NCBI RefSeq assembly: GCF_900094735.1
Contig: NZ_FMBM01000002.1
Coordinates: 372,001-436,000 of the forward strand
Length of the DNA: 64,000 nt
Direction of reading: 5' to 3'
Source: Saliniramus fredricksonii
GTDB taxonomy: Bacteria; Pseudomonadota; Alphaproteobacteria; Rhizobiales; Beijerinckiaceae
Below the pieces are notes generated by a model. That model saw only the letters and a program-made list of their open reading frames with translations, did not search any database and was not told the DNA's origin. This document shows positions 55,584 through 63,719 of this stretch, in pieces. The position numbers were made by a program, and so were the translations under genes. The stretch's first letter is position 1. Every line of letters starts with the position of its first letter.

Positions 55584-56816
55584 ATGAACGATTTCTACCG
55601 CACGCAACGCCTGCCGCCCTACGTCTTCGAGCCGGTCAACAAGATCAAGGCCAAGGCGCGGGCCGAGGGTGTCGACATCATCGATCTGGGCATGGGCAAT
55701 CCGGATCTCGCCGCACCGGCGCATGTCGTGGCCAAGCTGGCCGAGACTGCCGGCAAGCCGCGTACCGATCGCTATTCCGCCTCCAAGGGCATTCCCGGTC
55801 TGCGCAAGGCCCAGGCCGCCTATTACGCCCGGCGCTTCGGCGTGAAGCTCGATCCGGAGACGCAGGTCGTCACCACGCTCGGCTCCAAGGAGGGCTTTGC
55901 CAACATGGCGCAGGCCATCACCGCGCCCGGTGACGTGGTGCTGGTGCCCAATCCGAGCTATCCCTTGCACAATTTCGGCTTCCTGATGGCCGGTGGCGTC
56001 GTGCGCAACGTGCCGGCGGAGCCGTCGCCCGAATTCTTCCACGCAGTCGAGCGCGCCATGCGGCTGAGCGTGCCCAAGCCGATTGCGCTCGTGGTATGCT
56101 ACCCGGCCAATCCCACGGCCTGTACCGCTTCGCTCGATTTCTACCGTGATCTCGTCGCCTTCGCCAAGAAGCATGAACTGATCCTGCTCTCCGATCTCGC
56201 CTATGCCGAGGTCTATTTCGACGACAACCCCCCGCCATCGGTGCTGCAGGTGCCCGGCGCCATGGATATCGCCGCGGAATTCACCTCGCTGTCGAAGACC
56301 TATTCCATGGCCGGCTGGCGGATGGGCTTCGCTGTGGGCAACGAGCGCCTGCTCGCGGCCCTGGCGCGGGTGAAATCCTATCTCGATTACGGCGCCTTCA
56401 CCCCCGTGCAGGTGGCGGCGGCGGCGGCCTTGAACGGACCCGACGACTATATCGAGGACATGCGCGCCATCTACCGCAAGCGCCGCGACGCGCTCGTCGA
56501 ATCCTTCGCCAAGGCGGGCTGGCCGGTGACGCGCCCGAGCGCGTCGATGTTCTGCTGGACGCCGATCCCGGAGCGGTTCCGGCATCTGGGAAGCCTGGAA
56601 TTCGCCAAGCTGCTGGTCGAGAAGGCCGGCGTCGCGGTGGCGCCGGGGATCGGCTTCGGCGAACATGGCGACGAATATGTGCGCATCGCGCTGGTCGAGA
56701 ACGAGCAGCGCATCCGCCAGGCCGCCCGCAATATCCGCCGCTTCTTCGAGGATCGTGACAAGGCGCTCGACAACATTGCCCCGCAATCTGCGCCAACAGG
56801 GGCTGCTTCAGCCTGA
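55584..56816 (+). CDS. alaC: AlaC-type alanine/LL-diaminopimelate family aminotransferase
   Basis: The 410-residue enzyme is a fold-type I PLP aminotransferase. It contains DLGMGNPD, ATSA-like YSASKGIPGLR, CYPANPTA, the PLP-lysine motif SLSKTYSMAGWRMGF (Lys near residue 238) and GIGFGEHGDEYVRIAL. It aligns throughout with E. coli AlaC, which makes alanine from pyruvate and glutamate. Relatives are often labelled DapL. ATG at 55584 starts at the conserved region just before RLPPYVF. The 3' end overlaps the convergent PAP2 gene by 9 bases. Confidence 0.88.
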   Translation: MNDFYRTQRLPPYVFEPVNKIKAKARAEGVDIIDLGMGNPDLAAPAHVVAKLAETAGKPRTDRYSASKGIPGLRKAQAAYYARRFGVKLDPETQVVTTLGSKEGFANMAQAITAPGDVVLVPNPSYPLHNFGFLMAGGVVRNVPAEPSPEFFHAVERAMRLSVPKPIALVVCYPANPTACTASLDFYRDLVAFAKKHELILLSDLAYAEVYFDDNPPPSVLQVPGAMDIAAEFTSLSKTYSMAGWRMGFAVGNERLLAALARVKSYLDYGAFTPVQVAAAAALNGPDDYIEDMRAIYRKRRDALVESFAKAGWPVTRPSASMFCWTPIPERFRHLGSLEFAKLLVEKAGVAVAPGIGFGEHGDEYVRIALVENEQRIRQAARNIRRFFEDRDKALDNIAPQSAPTGAASA

Positions 56817-57443
56817 CCCGGGCAGCGCGCGCCGACAGGCCTCACCCGCGAGGCGTGCCCAGGCGAAGCCGAGCGCCCAGCCGGCCAGGACGTCGCTGGG
56901 CCAATGCACGCCGAGATGGATCCGGCTCAGGCCGATCAGCACGACGAGAAGCGCGGCGCTTCCCGCGATGAAACGCGCCGGCGCGACCTTGTCCTGCGCC
57001 GCCATCAGATCCCGCGCGATGATCGTGACCAGCGTTGCGGAGATCATCGCATGGGCGCTCGGGAAGCTGTTGGTGAAAACCTGCGTCGCGGGTTCGAACA
57101 GATCCGGTCGCGGGCGCGCGATCAGGGCCTTCAACGCCGTGTTCAGCGCTATGGCACCAAAAAGGGCGATGCCGACGCGCAAGGCCTGCGTCCCGGCACC
57201 CCGCAGCCAATGGGCCGTGATGACGAGCAGGCCGGTGCCGATCAGCACCGTCATGCTGCCCAGAGCCGAGACGTCCCTCGCCATCTCGTTGAACCAGTCG
57301 GGGCCGCGCGGCAAACCCTGCGCGTCGCGCAGCAATACCGGCAGGAACTGGTCGAATGCCAGCAGCCACGGTCGAAGTCCCGGCAGGATGAGCGCGGCAA
57401 CCAGCAGCAGGAACAGGGCGAGGGCAGGAAGACTGGACCGCAT
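56808..57443 (-). CDS. PAP2-family membrane phosphatase
   Basis: The 211-residue inner-membrane protein has about six helices and the three phosphatase motifs KALIARPRPD, FPSAHA and SRIHLGVHWPSDV in order. Such enzymes dephosphorylate phosphatidic acid, phosphatidylglycerophosphate or undecaprenyl pyrophosphate on the periplasmic side. The substrate is not clear. It overlaps alaC tail to tail. Confidence 0.88.
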   Translation of the reverse strand: MRSSLPALALFLLLVAALILPGLRPWLLAFDQFLPVLLRDAQGLPRGPDWFNEMARDVSALGSMTVLIGTGLLVITAHWLRGAGTQALRVGIALFGAIALNTALKALIARPRPDLFEPATQVFTNSFPSAHAMISATLVTIIARDLMAAQDKVAPARFIAGSAALLVVLIGLSRIHLGVHWPSDVLAGWALGFAWARLAGEACRRALPGSG

Positions 57444-57575
57444 CCGGTTTCACCACGATGTCGCGAGGCATGGCCTCACACTATGTTACGGTTTGTTGCA
57501 GGTGCCCTGGAACCGCCGAAACAGAAAGCCGTTATTGAGTCGGGGGATGGTTAACGCAGGTTGATCGAGGACGAC

Positions 57576-57815
57576 ATGCCGATATTGGTTCAAACGCCCG
57601 AAATCACCGAAACGGATCAGGCCGTGTTGCGCGCCGCACTCGGTCCGGCCCGCCATGTCCCGCGCGCAGCGCATGACATGCGCGCTGCGGCGCGTCGGCT
57701 CGCGCAGGAGGGGCGGCAAGGTTCCGCACAGGGTTGCGCCTTGAAGCCTGATCAAGGCGCCTTCAGTGCCGGGGCGCGCGCTCATCAGGATCGCTTCTGC
57801 CGCTTTCCCGGCTGA
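57576..57815 (+). CDS. possible small protein, low confidence
   Basis: The 79-codon frame begins MPILVQTPEITETDQAVL with GAGGAC 6 bases upstream. The first 25 residues look plausible, but the rest is Arg/Ala/Gly-rich as expected from chance reading of GC-rich DNA. An overlapping minus-strand frame is no better. It lies between the divergent PAP2 gene and the cytochrome c gene. Confidence 0.25.
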   Translation: MPILVQTPEITETDQAVLRAALGPARHVPRAAHDMRAAARRLAQEGRQGSAQGCALKPDQGAFSAGARAHQDRFCRFPG

Positions 57816-57827
57816 ACTGTTTCCGGC

Positions 57828-58172
57828 TCATTCAAGCGTTTCGATATAGGCGATCAGCGCACGGATCTCGTTATGGGTGAGTTGAAGATCCGGCATTGGC
57901 GGGTGCGGTGAACGCAGGAAAGCGCCCAGATTTTCCGCTGTGAGATCGTCGCGCTGCGCGATCTGCATGAAGCTCGCCATCTGGTCGCTCGCGACATCCT
58001 GCCCCGGCCCGACCAGATGACAGGAGGCGCACCAGCGTTCGGCGATGACTTCGCCCTGCAGGGCATCGGCCATGGCCGGCATGCTGGCGGTGACGAGCAG
58101 GGCGGACGCGGCGAGCGTGCCGTAGAGCGCCTGCATCATCCGGGCTTTCCGGCCTTCGTCATGAACCTGCAT
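57828..58172 (-). CDS. small periplasmic c-type cytochrome
   Basis: The 114-residue protein has a signal peptide with cleavage near AMADA and a single heme motif CASCH. A late Met in HPPMPDL is the probable sixth ligand, and helical ends match small class I cytochromes. ATG at 58172 has a strong AAGGAG 7 bases upstream; later in-frame ATGs (58139, 58136) would also leave a signal peptide. It is likely an electron carrier. An IS701-type element sits 65 bases upstream of its start and separates it from its original upstream DNA. Confidence 0.88.
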   Translation of the reverse strand: MQVHDEGRKARMMQALYGTLAASALLVTASMPAMADALQGEVIAERWCASCHLVGPGQDVASDQMASFMQIAQRDDLTAENLGAFLRSPHPPMPDLQLTHNEIRALIAYIETLE

Positions 58173-58239
58173 GGAGCACTCCTTTTGCGATCGCGACGTG
58201 AGCCGGCACCCGACCGGCGAATCATCCGCCAGCCTAGTA

Positions 58240-58425
58240 CTACAGTTGCTTTTTATTCTTCCTGCGTCGTTTCCTGTGGCTGATGGCCGCCTGTTTTTGA
58301 TGCTGCCTTCGCCAGAGGGACCATGCCCATATGAATGCGGTGGCGATAGGTTCGGTCAGGATGAGGCGTGCGATCAGGCGGCGGATTTCCGAGGTGGACA
58401 TCAGCCCGGCAATGGCGCCGGTCAT
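58240..58425 (-). CDS. second small ORF of the IS701-type element
   Basis: The 61-residue frame starts at an ATG overlapping the transposase stop (ATGA) and ends inside the left terminal repeat. Its tail (WAWSLWRRQHQKQAAISHRKR) resembles the extreme C-terminus of many transposases. It may therefore be a transposase end split off by a frame change, or a separate translationally coupled accessory protein. It has no other recognised domain. Confidence 0.5.
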   Translation of the reverse strand: MTGAIAGLMSTSEIRRLIARLILTEPIATAFIWAWSLWRRQHQKQAAISHRKRRRKNKKQL

Positions 58426-59621
58426 GCGGCTGTTCGGTCCGGACTCGTTTTGTCCCGTTTGCTCTCAGCATCGGTGGCGTAGGCGGTCTTTCGTTGTTCT
58501 GCGGCGATCTGTGCGAGGACCAGGGCTGCGGCCATGACGAGGGCCATGTGTCGGTGCCAACCATGCCAGGAGCGGGCCTCGCAATGATCGAGGCCAAGAT
58601 CGTCCTTGGCACGCAGGAAGCATTCCTCGATGGTCCATCGCAACCCGGCAGCGCCTGCCATGTCGGCAAGGCTCGTTCCCTCTCGGACGAAAGCGAAGTA
58701 GTAGGCGATTTCATCGCGATTGCGCAGATTACGGCGCATGAGAAGCCACCTCTCGAACCCCTCCGGCGTGGCCCAGCCCAATGAGACCCGTGCCCAATGA
58801 TACAAACGGGGGCCCTTGGCACCTTCGCCCGCACTGAGCGCCGTCCAGGCTTTCTTGGGAAGTTCCGCCGCAATCGTTGCCGGATCTGTCTGGATCAGGC
58901 CCCAGTCGGCCTGCAGGAAGCGCAGGTGTTGGTTGGATCGGACCGCGAGAACATACGGCTGCCCGCGATCCTCCAGCATTCGGCGAAGCGTGTAATCGCT
59001 TCCATAGACTGAATCGGCGAGTACGAACGCACATTGCAGGCCGCTATCGAGAGCGCTTGCGATCATCTCGCGGGCGATGGCCGGCTTCGTGGAGAAGGCA
59101 ATGTCGTCGGGAATCCCGACACGCCGACGACGCTCGATATCCTCCGCCCAAGCCTTCGGCAGATACAGCCGCCGGTCGATCAATGTCTGGCCGTAGCGGC
59201 TGGCATAGGCGCAGAAAACGCCGATCTGGCAGTTCTCGATCCGGCCGGCAGTTCCGGAATACTGACGCGCCACCCCGACCGAGCGATCGCCCTTCTTCAC
59301 GAAACCGGTCTCATCGATGACCAGAACGCCGTTGTCCCCCAACGCATCGACTGCCTGATCGCGGATGAGGGTGCAAAGCTGATCACTGTCCCAACTGCTT
59401 CGACCGAGAAGGGACTGGATCCGGTAGGGACGCTGAAGACCCGCCTGCTCCGCCAGCATCCAGCCCGTCTTGCGTTCGACACCGGACAGCACACCATCAA
59501 TGAAGGCCCCTGCCGATCGCCATGTTTCCACACGCGGAAAAATCGGCGCCAGCGCTTGCTTGAAAGCCACCAACGCCGCCGCCCAGTTCACCGATGTTCC
59601 AGACCAGTCCGAAATACCCAT
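58422..59621 (-). CDS. IS701-family DDE transposase
   Basis: The 399-residue protein has acidic catalytic candidates in VLVIDETGFVKKG, FVLADSVYG and WTIEECF, an order and spacing typical of IS701. The VARQYSGTAGRIENCQ segment is a family hallmark. The frame is intact, so the element may be mobile. It lies on the minus strand, with transcription toward the cytochrome c gene. Confidence 0.93.
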   Translation of the reverse strand: MGISDWSGTSVNWAAALVAFKQALAPIFPRVETWRSAGAFIDGVLSGVERKTGWMLAEQAGLQRPYRIQSLLGRSSWDSDQLCTLIRDQAVDALGDNGVLVIDETGFVKKGDRSVGVARQYSGTAGRIENCQIGVFCAYASRYGQTLIDRRLYLPKAWAEDIERRRRVGIPDDIAFSTKPAIAREMIASALDSGLQCAFVLADSVYGSDYTLRRMLEDRGQPYVLAVRSNQHLRFLQADWGLIQTDPATIAAELPKKAWTALSAGEGAKGPRLYHWARVSLGWATPEGFERWLLMRRNLRNRDEIAYYFAFVREGTSLADMAGAAGLRWTIEECFLRAKDDLGLDHCEARSWHGWHRHMALVMAAALVLAQIAAEQRKTAYATDAESKRDKTSPDRTAA

Positions 59622-59681
59622 GCCCGAACCTCCTTGATTCGGACACAGAATCAGAATGCAAAGGAATACGCAACTGTAGTA

Positions 59682-59826
59682 CTAGCGGCGACCTAACGGC
59701 CTGCAAACCGCGAACCGGGTTCATGCCGGGTGACGGGCGAAGTTTATGCGTTCTTCTTTACCATCTGGCAAAGTCGAAGCCGTATCGTGCAATGTGTTTT
59801 GCGTAGACAAGGGTGTGTGACCCGGC
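59682..59826 (+). promoter_or_regulatory. upstream region of the response regulator
   Basis: These 145 bases between the IS end and the CheY-like gene must carry its promoter, unless the IS separated it from one. No clear consensus site was seen and no gene is present. Confidence 0.35.
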
Positions 59827-60306
59827 ATGATCGCCACACCGACTTTCCCCGATCTCGCCGCGCTCGTCGTCGATGAGAGCCTCTATATCCGCCGCATCCT
59901 GCGCGACATGCTGACGCGTGTCGGGATCAAGCGCGTGCTCGAGGCGCCGGACGGGGCCGAGGCGCTCGGCGTGCTCTCGGAAAGCAAGCCCGATCTCGTC
60001 ATCCTCGACTGGGATCTCGCCATTCTCTCGGGCGAGGAATTCATCCGCCTGACGCGCACGCCCACCACCTCGCCGGCACCGAGCATCCCGATCATCGTGA
60101 TGATGGGCAAGCCGCGGCGCTATGTCGTCGATCGCGCCGTGTCGCTGGGCGTCAACGAGATCATCGCCAAACCGTTCTCGCCCAAGGTCCTGTGGTCGCG
60201 CCTCGACGAGGTGATCAACCGCCCGCGCCCCTATATCCAGGTCAAGGGACTGCTGCGCCCGGTGGCACGCGCGACCGATGCCCTGCCCCAGAAGGTGGCG
60301 GCCTGA
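59827..60306 (+). CDS. single-domain CheY-like response regulator
   Basis: The 159-residue cytosolic receiver domain has the acidic residue in LVVDES (a DD pair reduced to DE), phosphoacceptor Asp in VILDWDL (near 61) and Lys in IIAKPFSP (near 119). A non-DNA-binding C-terminal tail follows. It could act in chemotaxis or as a phosphorelay shuttle. No histidine kinase is nearby. The gene is followed by the ppx/gppA gene on the same strand. Confidence 0.85.
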   Translation: MIATPTFPDLAALVVDESLYIRRILRDMLTRVGIKRVLEAPDGAEALGVLSESKPDLVILDWDLAILSGEEFIRLTRTPTTSPAPSIPIIVMMGKPRRYVVDRAVSLGVNEIIAKPFSPKVLWSRLDEVINRPRPYIQVKGLLRPVARATDALPQKVAA

Positions 60307-60446
60307 TCGCGGTCGCGTGCGGAACCGGGAGGGCCGTTCGCGATTTATTGTTCTTGGCATTTCGCCGGCTGCACTGTTACCATGTGGGCCAAGTTGAAGA
60401 ACTCCCCCGTGACGGATGTGGAGTTCGCGAGGATGAAACCTTGGCG

Positions 60447-61625
60447 GTGGACACTGGTGCATTCGGCGCAGGTGCAAAGGCGGAAGGGACTCTGAACTTC
60501 GACAGTGCGGCTGTGCAGTCGACGGGGCAGAACACGCAGGAGCATCGGGCGCATCGCCGGAACAGGCGATCGGGCGCGGCCTATGCGGCGCTTGATCTCG
60601 GCACGAACAATTGCCGCCTGCTCATTGCCGAACCCGCCCGCGCCGGCTTTCGTGTCATCGACGCCTTCTCGCGCATCGTGCGCCTCGGCGAGGGGCTCGC
60701 CAGCGCCATCACGCTCAATGACAACGCCATCGACCGGACCATCGAAGCGCTGCTGATCTGCCGCGACAAGATGCATGCGCGCGGCGTCCACCGCGCCCGG
60801 CTGATCGCGACGGAAGCCTGTCGCATGGCGCGCAATGCCGACCACTTCATCGAGCGGGTGCATGACGAGACCGGCATGGAGCTCGAGATCGTCGATCGGC
60901 GCACCGAGGCCTTCCTCGCCGTGACGGGATGCGCCTCGCTGGCCGATCCCGAGGCGCATTCGGTGATCGTCTTCGATATCGGCGGCGGCTCCACCGAAAT
61001 CGCCTGGCTCGACGGCCAGGCCCGCTCGCCGCTCGCCGATCCCTGCAAGCGCATTCGCGCCTGGGATTCACTCCCGGTCGGCGTCATCACCCTGGCCGAA
61101 CGCCATGGCGGTGTGGAGGTCGGGCCGGAGAAATTCGAGCGCATGGTCGAGGAAGTCTCGCAGATGCTGACCCCCTTCGCACTGGCTGCGGGGGCGGCTA
61201 CGGCGGCGCCGGACTTTCATCTGCTCGGCACTTCCGGCACCGTCACCACGGTCGGCGGCATCTATCTGCGCCTGCCGCGCTATGATCGCCGCCAGGTCGA
61301 CGGGCTCTGGATGGCGGCGACGGAGGTCGATACAGTGCTCGACGAACTCGTCGGGCTCGATTACGAGGCGCGGGCGGCGAGCCCCTGTGTCGGGCGCGAG
61401 CGGGCCGATCTGGTGCTCGCGGGCTGCGCCATTCTGGAAGGTATCCGCCGCGCCTTTCCCGCACCGCGTCTGCGCATCGCCGATCGCGGTCTGCGTGAGG
61501 GGATATTGATGAATCTGATGCGTGAGGACGGGGTCTGGAAGCGCCGCCGCGGGCGCCGCAGGGGCCGTTCGCGCAACGGTTCACCGGCGCCGGTTCCGGC
61601 CATGCCGGATCCCGCGCGCGCCTGA
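60447..61625 (+). CDS. ppx: exopolyphosphatase / guanosine pentaphosphate phosphohydrolase family
   Basis: The family core begins near 60580 with AALDLGTNNCRLLIAEPA and contains VFDIGGGSTEIAW and GTSGTVTTVGGI, the phosphate-binding loops of the Ppx/GppA actin-like fold. It lacks the C-terminal HD-like domain of E. coli Ppx, as usual for the short alphaproteobacterial form, and ends with an Arg-rich tail. It hydrolyses polyphosphate or pppGpp. The start is uncertain: GTG at 60447 is used, with TTG at 60441 close behind GAGG as an alternative. rlmE follows 13 bases later. Confidence 0.87.
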   Translation: MDTGAFGAGAKAEGTLNFDSAAVQSTGQNTQEHRAHRRNRRSGAAYAALDLGTNNCRLLIAEPARAGFRVIDAFSRIVRLGEGLASAITLNDNAIDRTIEALLICRDKMHARGVHRARLIATEACRMARNADHFIERVHDETGMELEIVDRRTEAFLAVTGCASLADPEAHSVIVFDIGGGSTEIAWLDGQARSPLADPCKRIRAWDSLPVGVITLAERHGGVEVGPEKFERMVEEVSQMLTPFALAAGAATAAPDFHLLGTSGTVTTVGGIYLRLPRYDRRQVDGLWMAATEVDTVLDELVGLDYEARAASPCVGRERADLVLAGCAILEGIRRAFPAPRLRIADRGLREGILMNLMREDGVWKRRRGRRRGRSRNGSPAPVPAMPDPARA

Positions 61626-61638
61626 GGCAAGAACAACC

Positions 61639-62382
61639 GTGTCGCAAAACAGCAGTCATCCCCCGCGTGCGCTCAAGGTGAAGCTGAAGAAGGCGCGCGG
61701 TCGCACGCCTTCGCAGCAGCGCTGGCTGCAGCGCCAGCTCAACGATCCCTATGTCCTGCGCGCCAGGCGCGAAGGCTGGCGCTCGCGCGCGGCCTTCAAG
61801 CTGCTGGAGCTCGACGACAAGTTCAGGTTCCTCGAACCCGGCCAGCGCATCGTCGATCTGGGTGCGGCGCCCGGTGGCTGGTCGCAGGTGGCGGCGCGCA
61901 AGATCGGGATCGTGGATGAGAGCGGCGCGGAGCGTGAAAAGGCGCGCGGCAAGATCGTCGGCATCGATCTCCTGCCGATCGAACCAATGCCCGGCGCCGA
62001 ATTCATCGAGATGGATTTCCTCGATGATGATGCTCCCGCGCGCCTCGTCGCGTTGCTGGGCGGCCCGGCGGATGTGGTGATGTCCGACATGGCAGCCAAC
62101 GCCACCGGTCACAAGAAGACCGACCATCTGCGCATCATGGGACTTGCCGAAACCGGCGCGGAATTTGCCCGCTCGGTCCTGGCGCAGGGCGGCACCTATA
62201 TCGCGAAGGTGCTGCGCGGCGGCACGGAGGGAGCGCTTCTCGCCGATCTCAAACGCGATTTCGCCAATGTGCGCCATTTCAAGCCGCCGTCCAGCCGCTC
62301 CGATTCCGCCGAACTTTTCGTCATCGCGATGGGCTATCGCGGTGAGGACCGGGTCGCGGCGGAACAGGGCGATGCCGGCTGA
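61639..62382 (+). CDS. rlmE: 23S rRNA 2'-O-ribose U2552 methyltransferase
   Basis: The 247-residue FtsJ/RrmJ-type enzyme has the K-D-K-E set: Lys in SRAAFKLLELD, Asp in SDMAANATGH, Lys in AKVLRGG and Glu in SAELFVIA. The SAM loop DLGAAPGGWSQVA is intact. The N-terminal basic tail (LKKARGRTPSQQRWLQR) is typical. GTG at 61639 follows GAGGCAAG; an upstream frame is part of ppx. It modifies the ribosomal A loop and couples ribosome assembly with the ppx operon. Confidence 0.93.
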   Translation: MSQNSSHPPRALKVKLKKARGRTPSQQRWLQRQLNDPYVLRARREGWRSRAAFKLLELDDKFRFLEPGQRIVDLGAAPGGWSQVAARKIGIVDESGAEREKARGKIVGIDLLPIEPMPGAEFIEMDFLDDDAPARLVALLGGPADVVMSDMAANATGHKKTDHLRIMGLAETGAEFARSVLAQGGTYIAKVLRGGTEGALLADLKRDFANVRHFKPPSSRSDSAELFVIAMGYRGEDRVAAEQGDAG

Positions 62383-62409
62383 GCGCCATGCGTCGCGAGT
62401 GCGCCCGGA

Positions 62410-63015
62410 TCAGGTGATATGCCAGTCTGCGGCAGGGCTGTGAGGCGCCGTCAGCGTCTCGCGCAGTTTCTCCCGCGCGCGAGAGAGACGGGAGCGGAAG
62501 GTGCCGACCGGCATGCCTGCAGCCTGCGCATTGTCCTCATAGCTGCTCTCGGGCCGCATCGCCAGACTGAGGGCAAGCCGCTGCTCCCGGGGCAGAGCAT
62601 CGATTGCATCGGCGATGTCGCGGCAGGCGAGACGCTCTTCCTGGCGCGGGGGTGATGCGGTTTCCAGCACGCCGTCGATCTCGATATCGGCCTCCTCGCG
62701 CTGCGGGCGCGCGCGACGATTGACGAAGACCGTGAAGGTGATCCGCCGGAGCCAGGCCGCGAGGCTGCCGCCGCGCCAGCCATGGGATTTGCGCAAGGCA
62801 CGTTCGAGCGCATCCTGCAAAAGATCCTCGGCTTCCTCGGGATTGCGTTCCAGCCGGCGGGCATAACGCCGCAATCCGGGCATTTCGGCGGCGATGCGGT
62901 GCGCCAGGCGGCGCTTCTGCTCCGCGTCCATGGTGGCTGGGGCATCGCTCTTCGCATTGCGTGCAAGGTTCTGCTCTTGCCCGTCTGCGATGTCTCGGCT
63001 GCGTGTGTCCTGCAT
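62410..63015 (-). CDS. ECF-type RNA polymerase sigma factor
   Basis: The 201-residue protein has sigma-70 region 2 (RRYARRLERNPEEAEDLLQD, then WLRRITFTVFVNRRARP) and region 4 (LPREQRLALSLAMRPESSYE, then GMPVGTFRSRLSRAREKL), and lacks regions 1 and 3, which defines an ECF sigma. No anti-sigma gene is directly adjacent. The start at 63015 is chosen; ATG at 63135 would add 40 residues of unlikely sequence. It is divergent from the DUF4168 gene, which might be a target, but no GGAAC-type promoter with a proper -10 was found there. Confidence 0.87.
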   Translation of the reverse strand: MQDTRSRDIADGQEQNLARNAKSDAPATMDAEQKRRLAHRIAAEMPGLRRYARRLERNPEEAEDLLQDALERALRKSHGWRGGSLAAWLRRITFTVFVNRRARPQREEADIEIDGVLETASPPRQEERLACRDIADAIDALPREQRLALSLAMRPESSYEDNAQAAGMPVGTFRSRLSRAREKLRETLTAPHSPAADWHIT

Positions 63016-63239
63016 GAATACGGCTATCGCCTCCTGTGGCGCCCTTGCTTCATCCGTCTCAGAGGAATGTGCAGAAGCGACGAAAAAGTGACGCTTGCGA
63101 ATTTTTTTTGCGCTGCCTGGAACGATTCCCCCCACGAGACTGTCTGAAAGAGTAACGCGTCATCCTGCGCAGGCAAGCGTAACAGTTTGTGCGGGCATGG
63201 CGCGCCGATCGATCGGAAACTGAAAAAGGGTATTACGAC

Positions 63240-63653
63240 ATGAACTTCGCTCGTACCACGCTTGCCGCCTTTGCCGCCCTGGGTATGGCTTTCGGTGCCG
63301 CCTCCCTGACCGGGACCAGCGTCTCCACGCCCGCCGCCGCCCAGACCGCCCAGACCGCTCCCGAACCGGGTCAGGCGCCGAACGTGGATGAAGAAACCCT
63401 GCGCTCCTTCGCCGTGGCGACACTGGAAATCCAGGAGATCAGCCAGACCTACCAGCCGCAGATGGAAGCGGCCGAGTCGCAGGAGCAGCAGCAGGAAATC
63501 GCTCAGGCCGCGAATGACGAGATGGTCGCTGCCGTGGAAGCGGTGCCCGGCATCGACGTCGACAGCTACAATGCCATCGCCGAAGCTGCGCAGGCCGATC
63601 CGGAGATGATGCAGCAGATCAACACCTTCATCGCTGAAGCGTCCGAACAGTAA
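63240..63653 (+). CDS. DUF4168 family exported protein
   Basis: The 137-residue protein has a Sec signal peptide (MNFARTTLAAFAALGMAFG, cleavage near AAAQTA) and a helical DUF4168 domain. Its core includes LRSFAVATLEIQEISQTY and YNAIAEAAQADPEMMQQI. It is rich in Gln and Glu and probably periplasmic; the role of this family is unknown. AAAAGGG lies before the ATG at 63240. A terminator follows directly. Confidence 0.85.
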   Translation: MNFARTTLAAFAALGMAFGAASLTGTSVSTPAAAQTAQTAPEPGQAPNVDEETLRSFAVATLEIQEISQTYQPQMEAAESQEQQQEIAQAANDEMVAAVEAVPGIDVDSYNAIAEAAQADPEMMQQINTFIAEASEQ

Positions 63654-63679
63654 GCAGCAGCGATCGCTGATGGACTGAT

Positions 63680-63709
63680 AGGCCGGCGGATCATCCCGCC
63701 GGCCTTTTT
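63680..63709 (+). terminator. intrinsic terminator after the DUF4168 gene
   Basis: AGGCCGGCGG (63680-63689) pairs with CCGCCGGCCT (63696-63705) around a 6-base loop, followed by TTTTT. It ends the DUF4168 transcript and can also stop the converging gene at the window edge. Confidence 0.9.
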
Positions 63710-63719
63710 CATTCCCCGC

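Larger units (their letters stand above)
58238..59681 (-). mobile_element. IS701-type insertion sequence
   Basis: The 1444-bp element has perfect 12-bp terminal inverted repeats, TACTACAGTTGC and GCAACTGTAGTA. These extend to 16 bp if the flanking CTAG on both sides (58234-58237, 59682-59685) is counted. CTAG is probably the 4-bp target duplication; because it is a palindrome, the exact boundary is ambiguous. The element carries a 399-codon transposase and a short coupled second ORF. It lies between the cytochrome c and response-regulator genes. Confidence 0.9.

Noticed and set aside
57486-57785. 99-codon minus-strand frame between the PAP2 and cytochrome c genes
   Set aside because: Arg/Pro-rich, no ribosome binding site, and overlaps the slightly better plus-strand candidate.
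63016-63239. GGAAC element as an EcfG-type promoter for the DUF4168 gene
   Set aside because: A GGAAC occurs near 63119, but no CGTT-like -10 lies 16-18 bases downstream.
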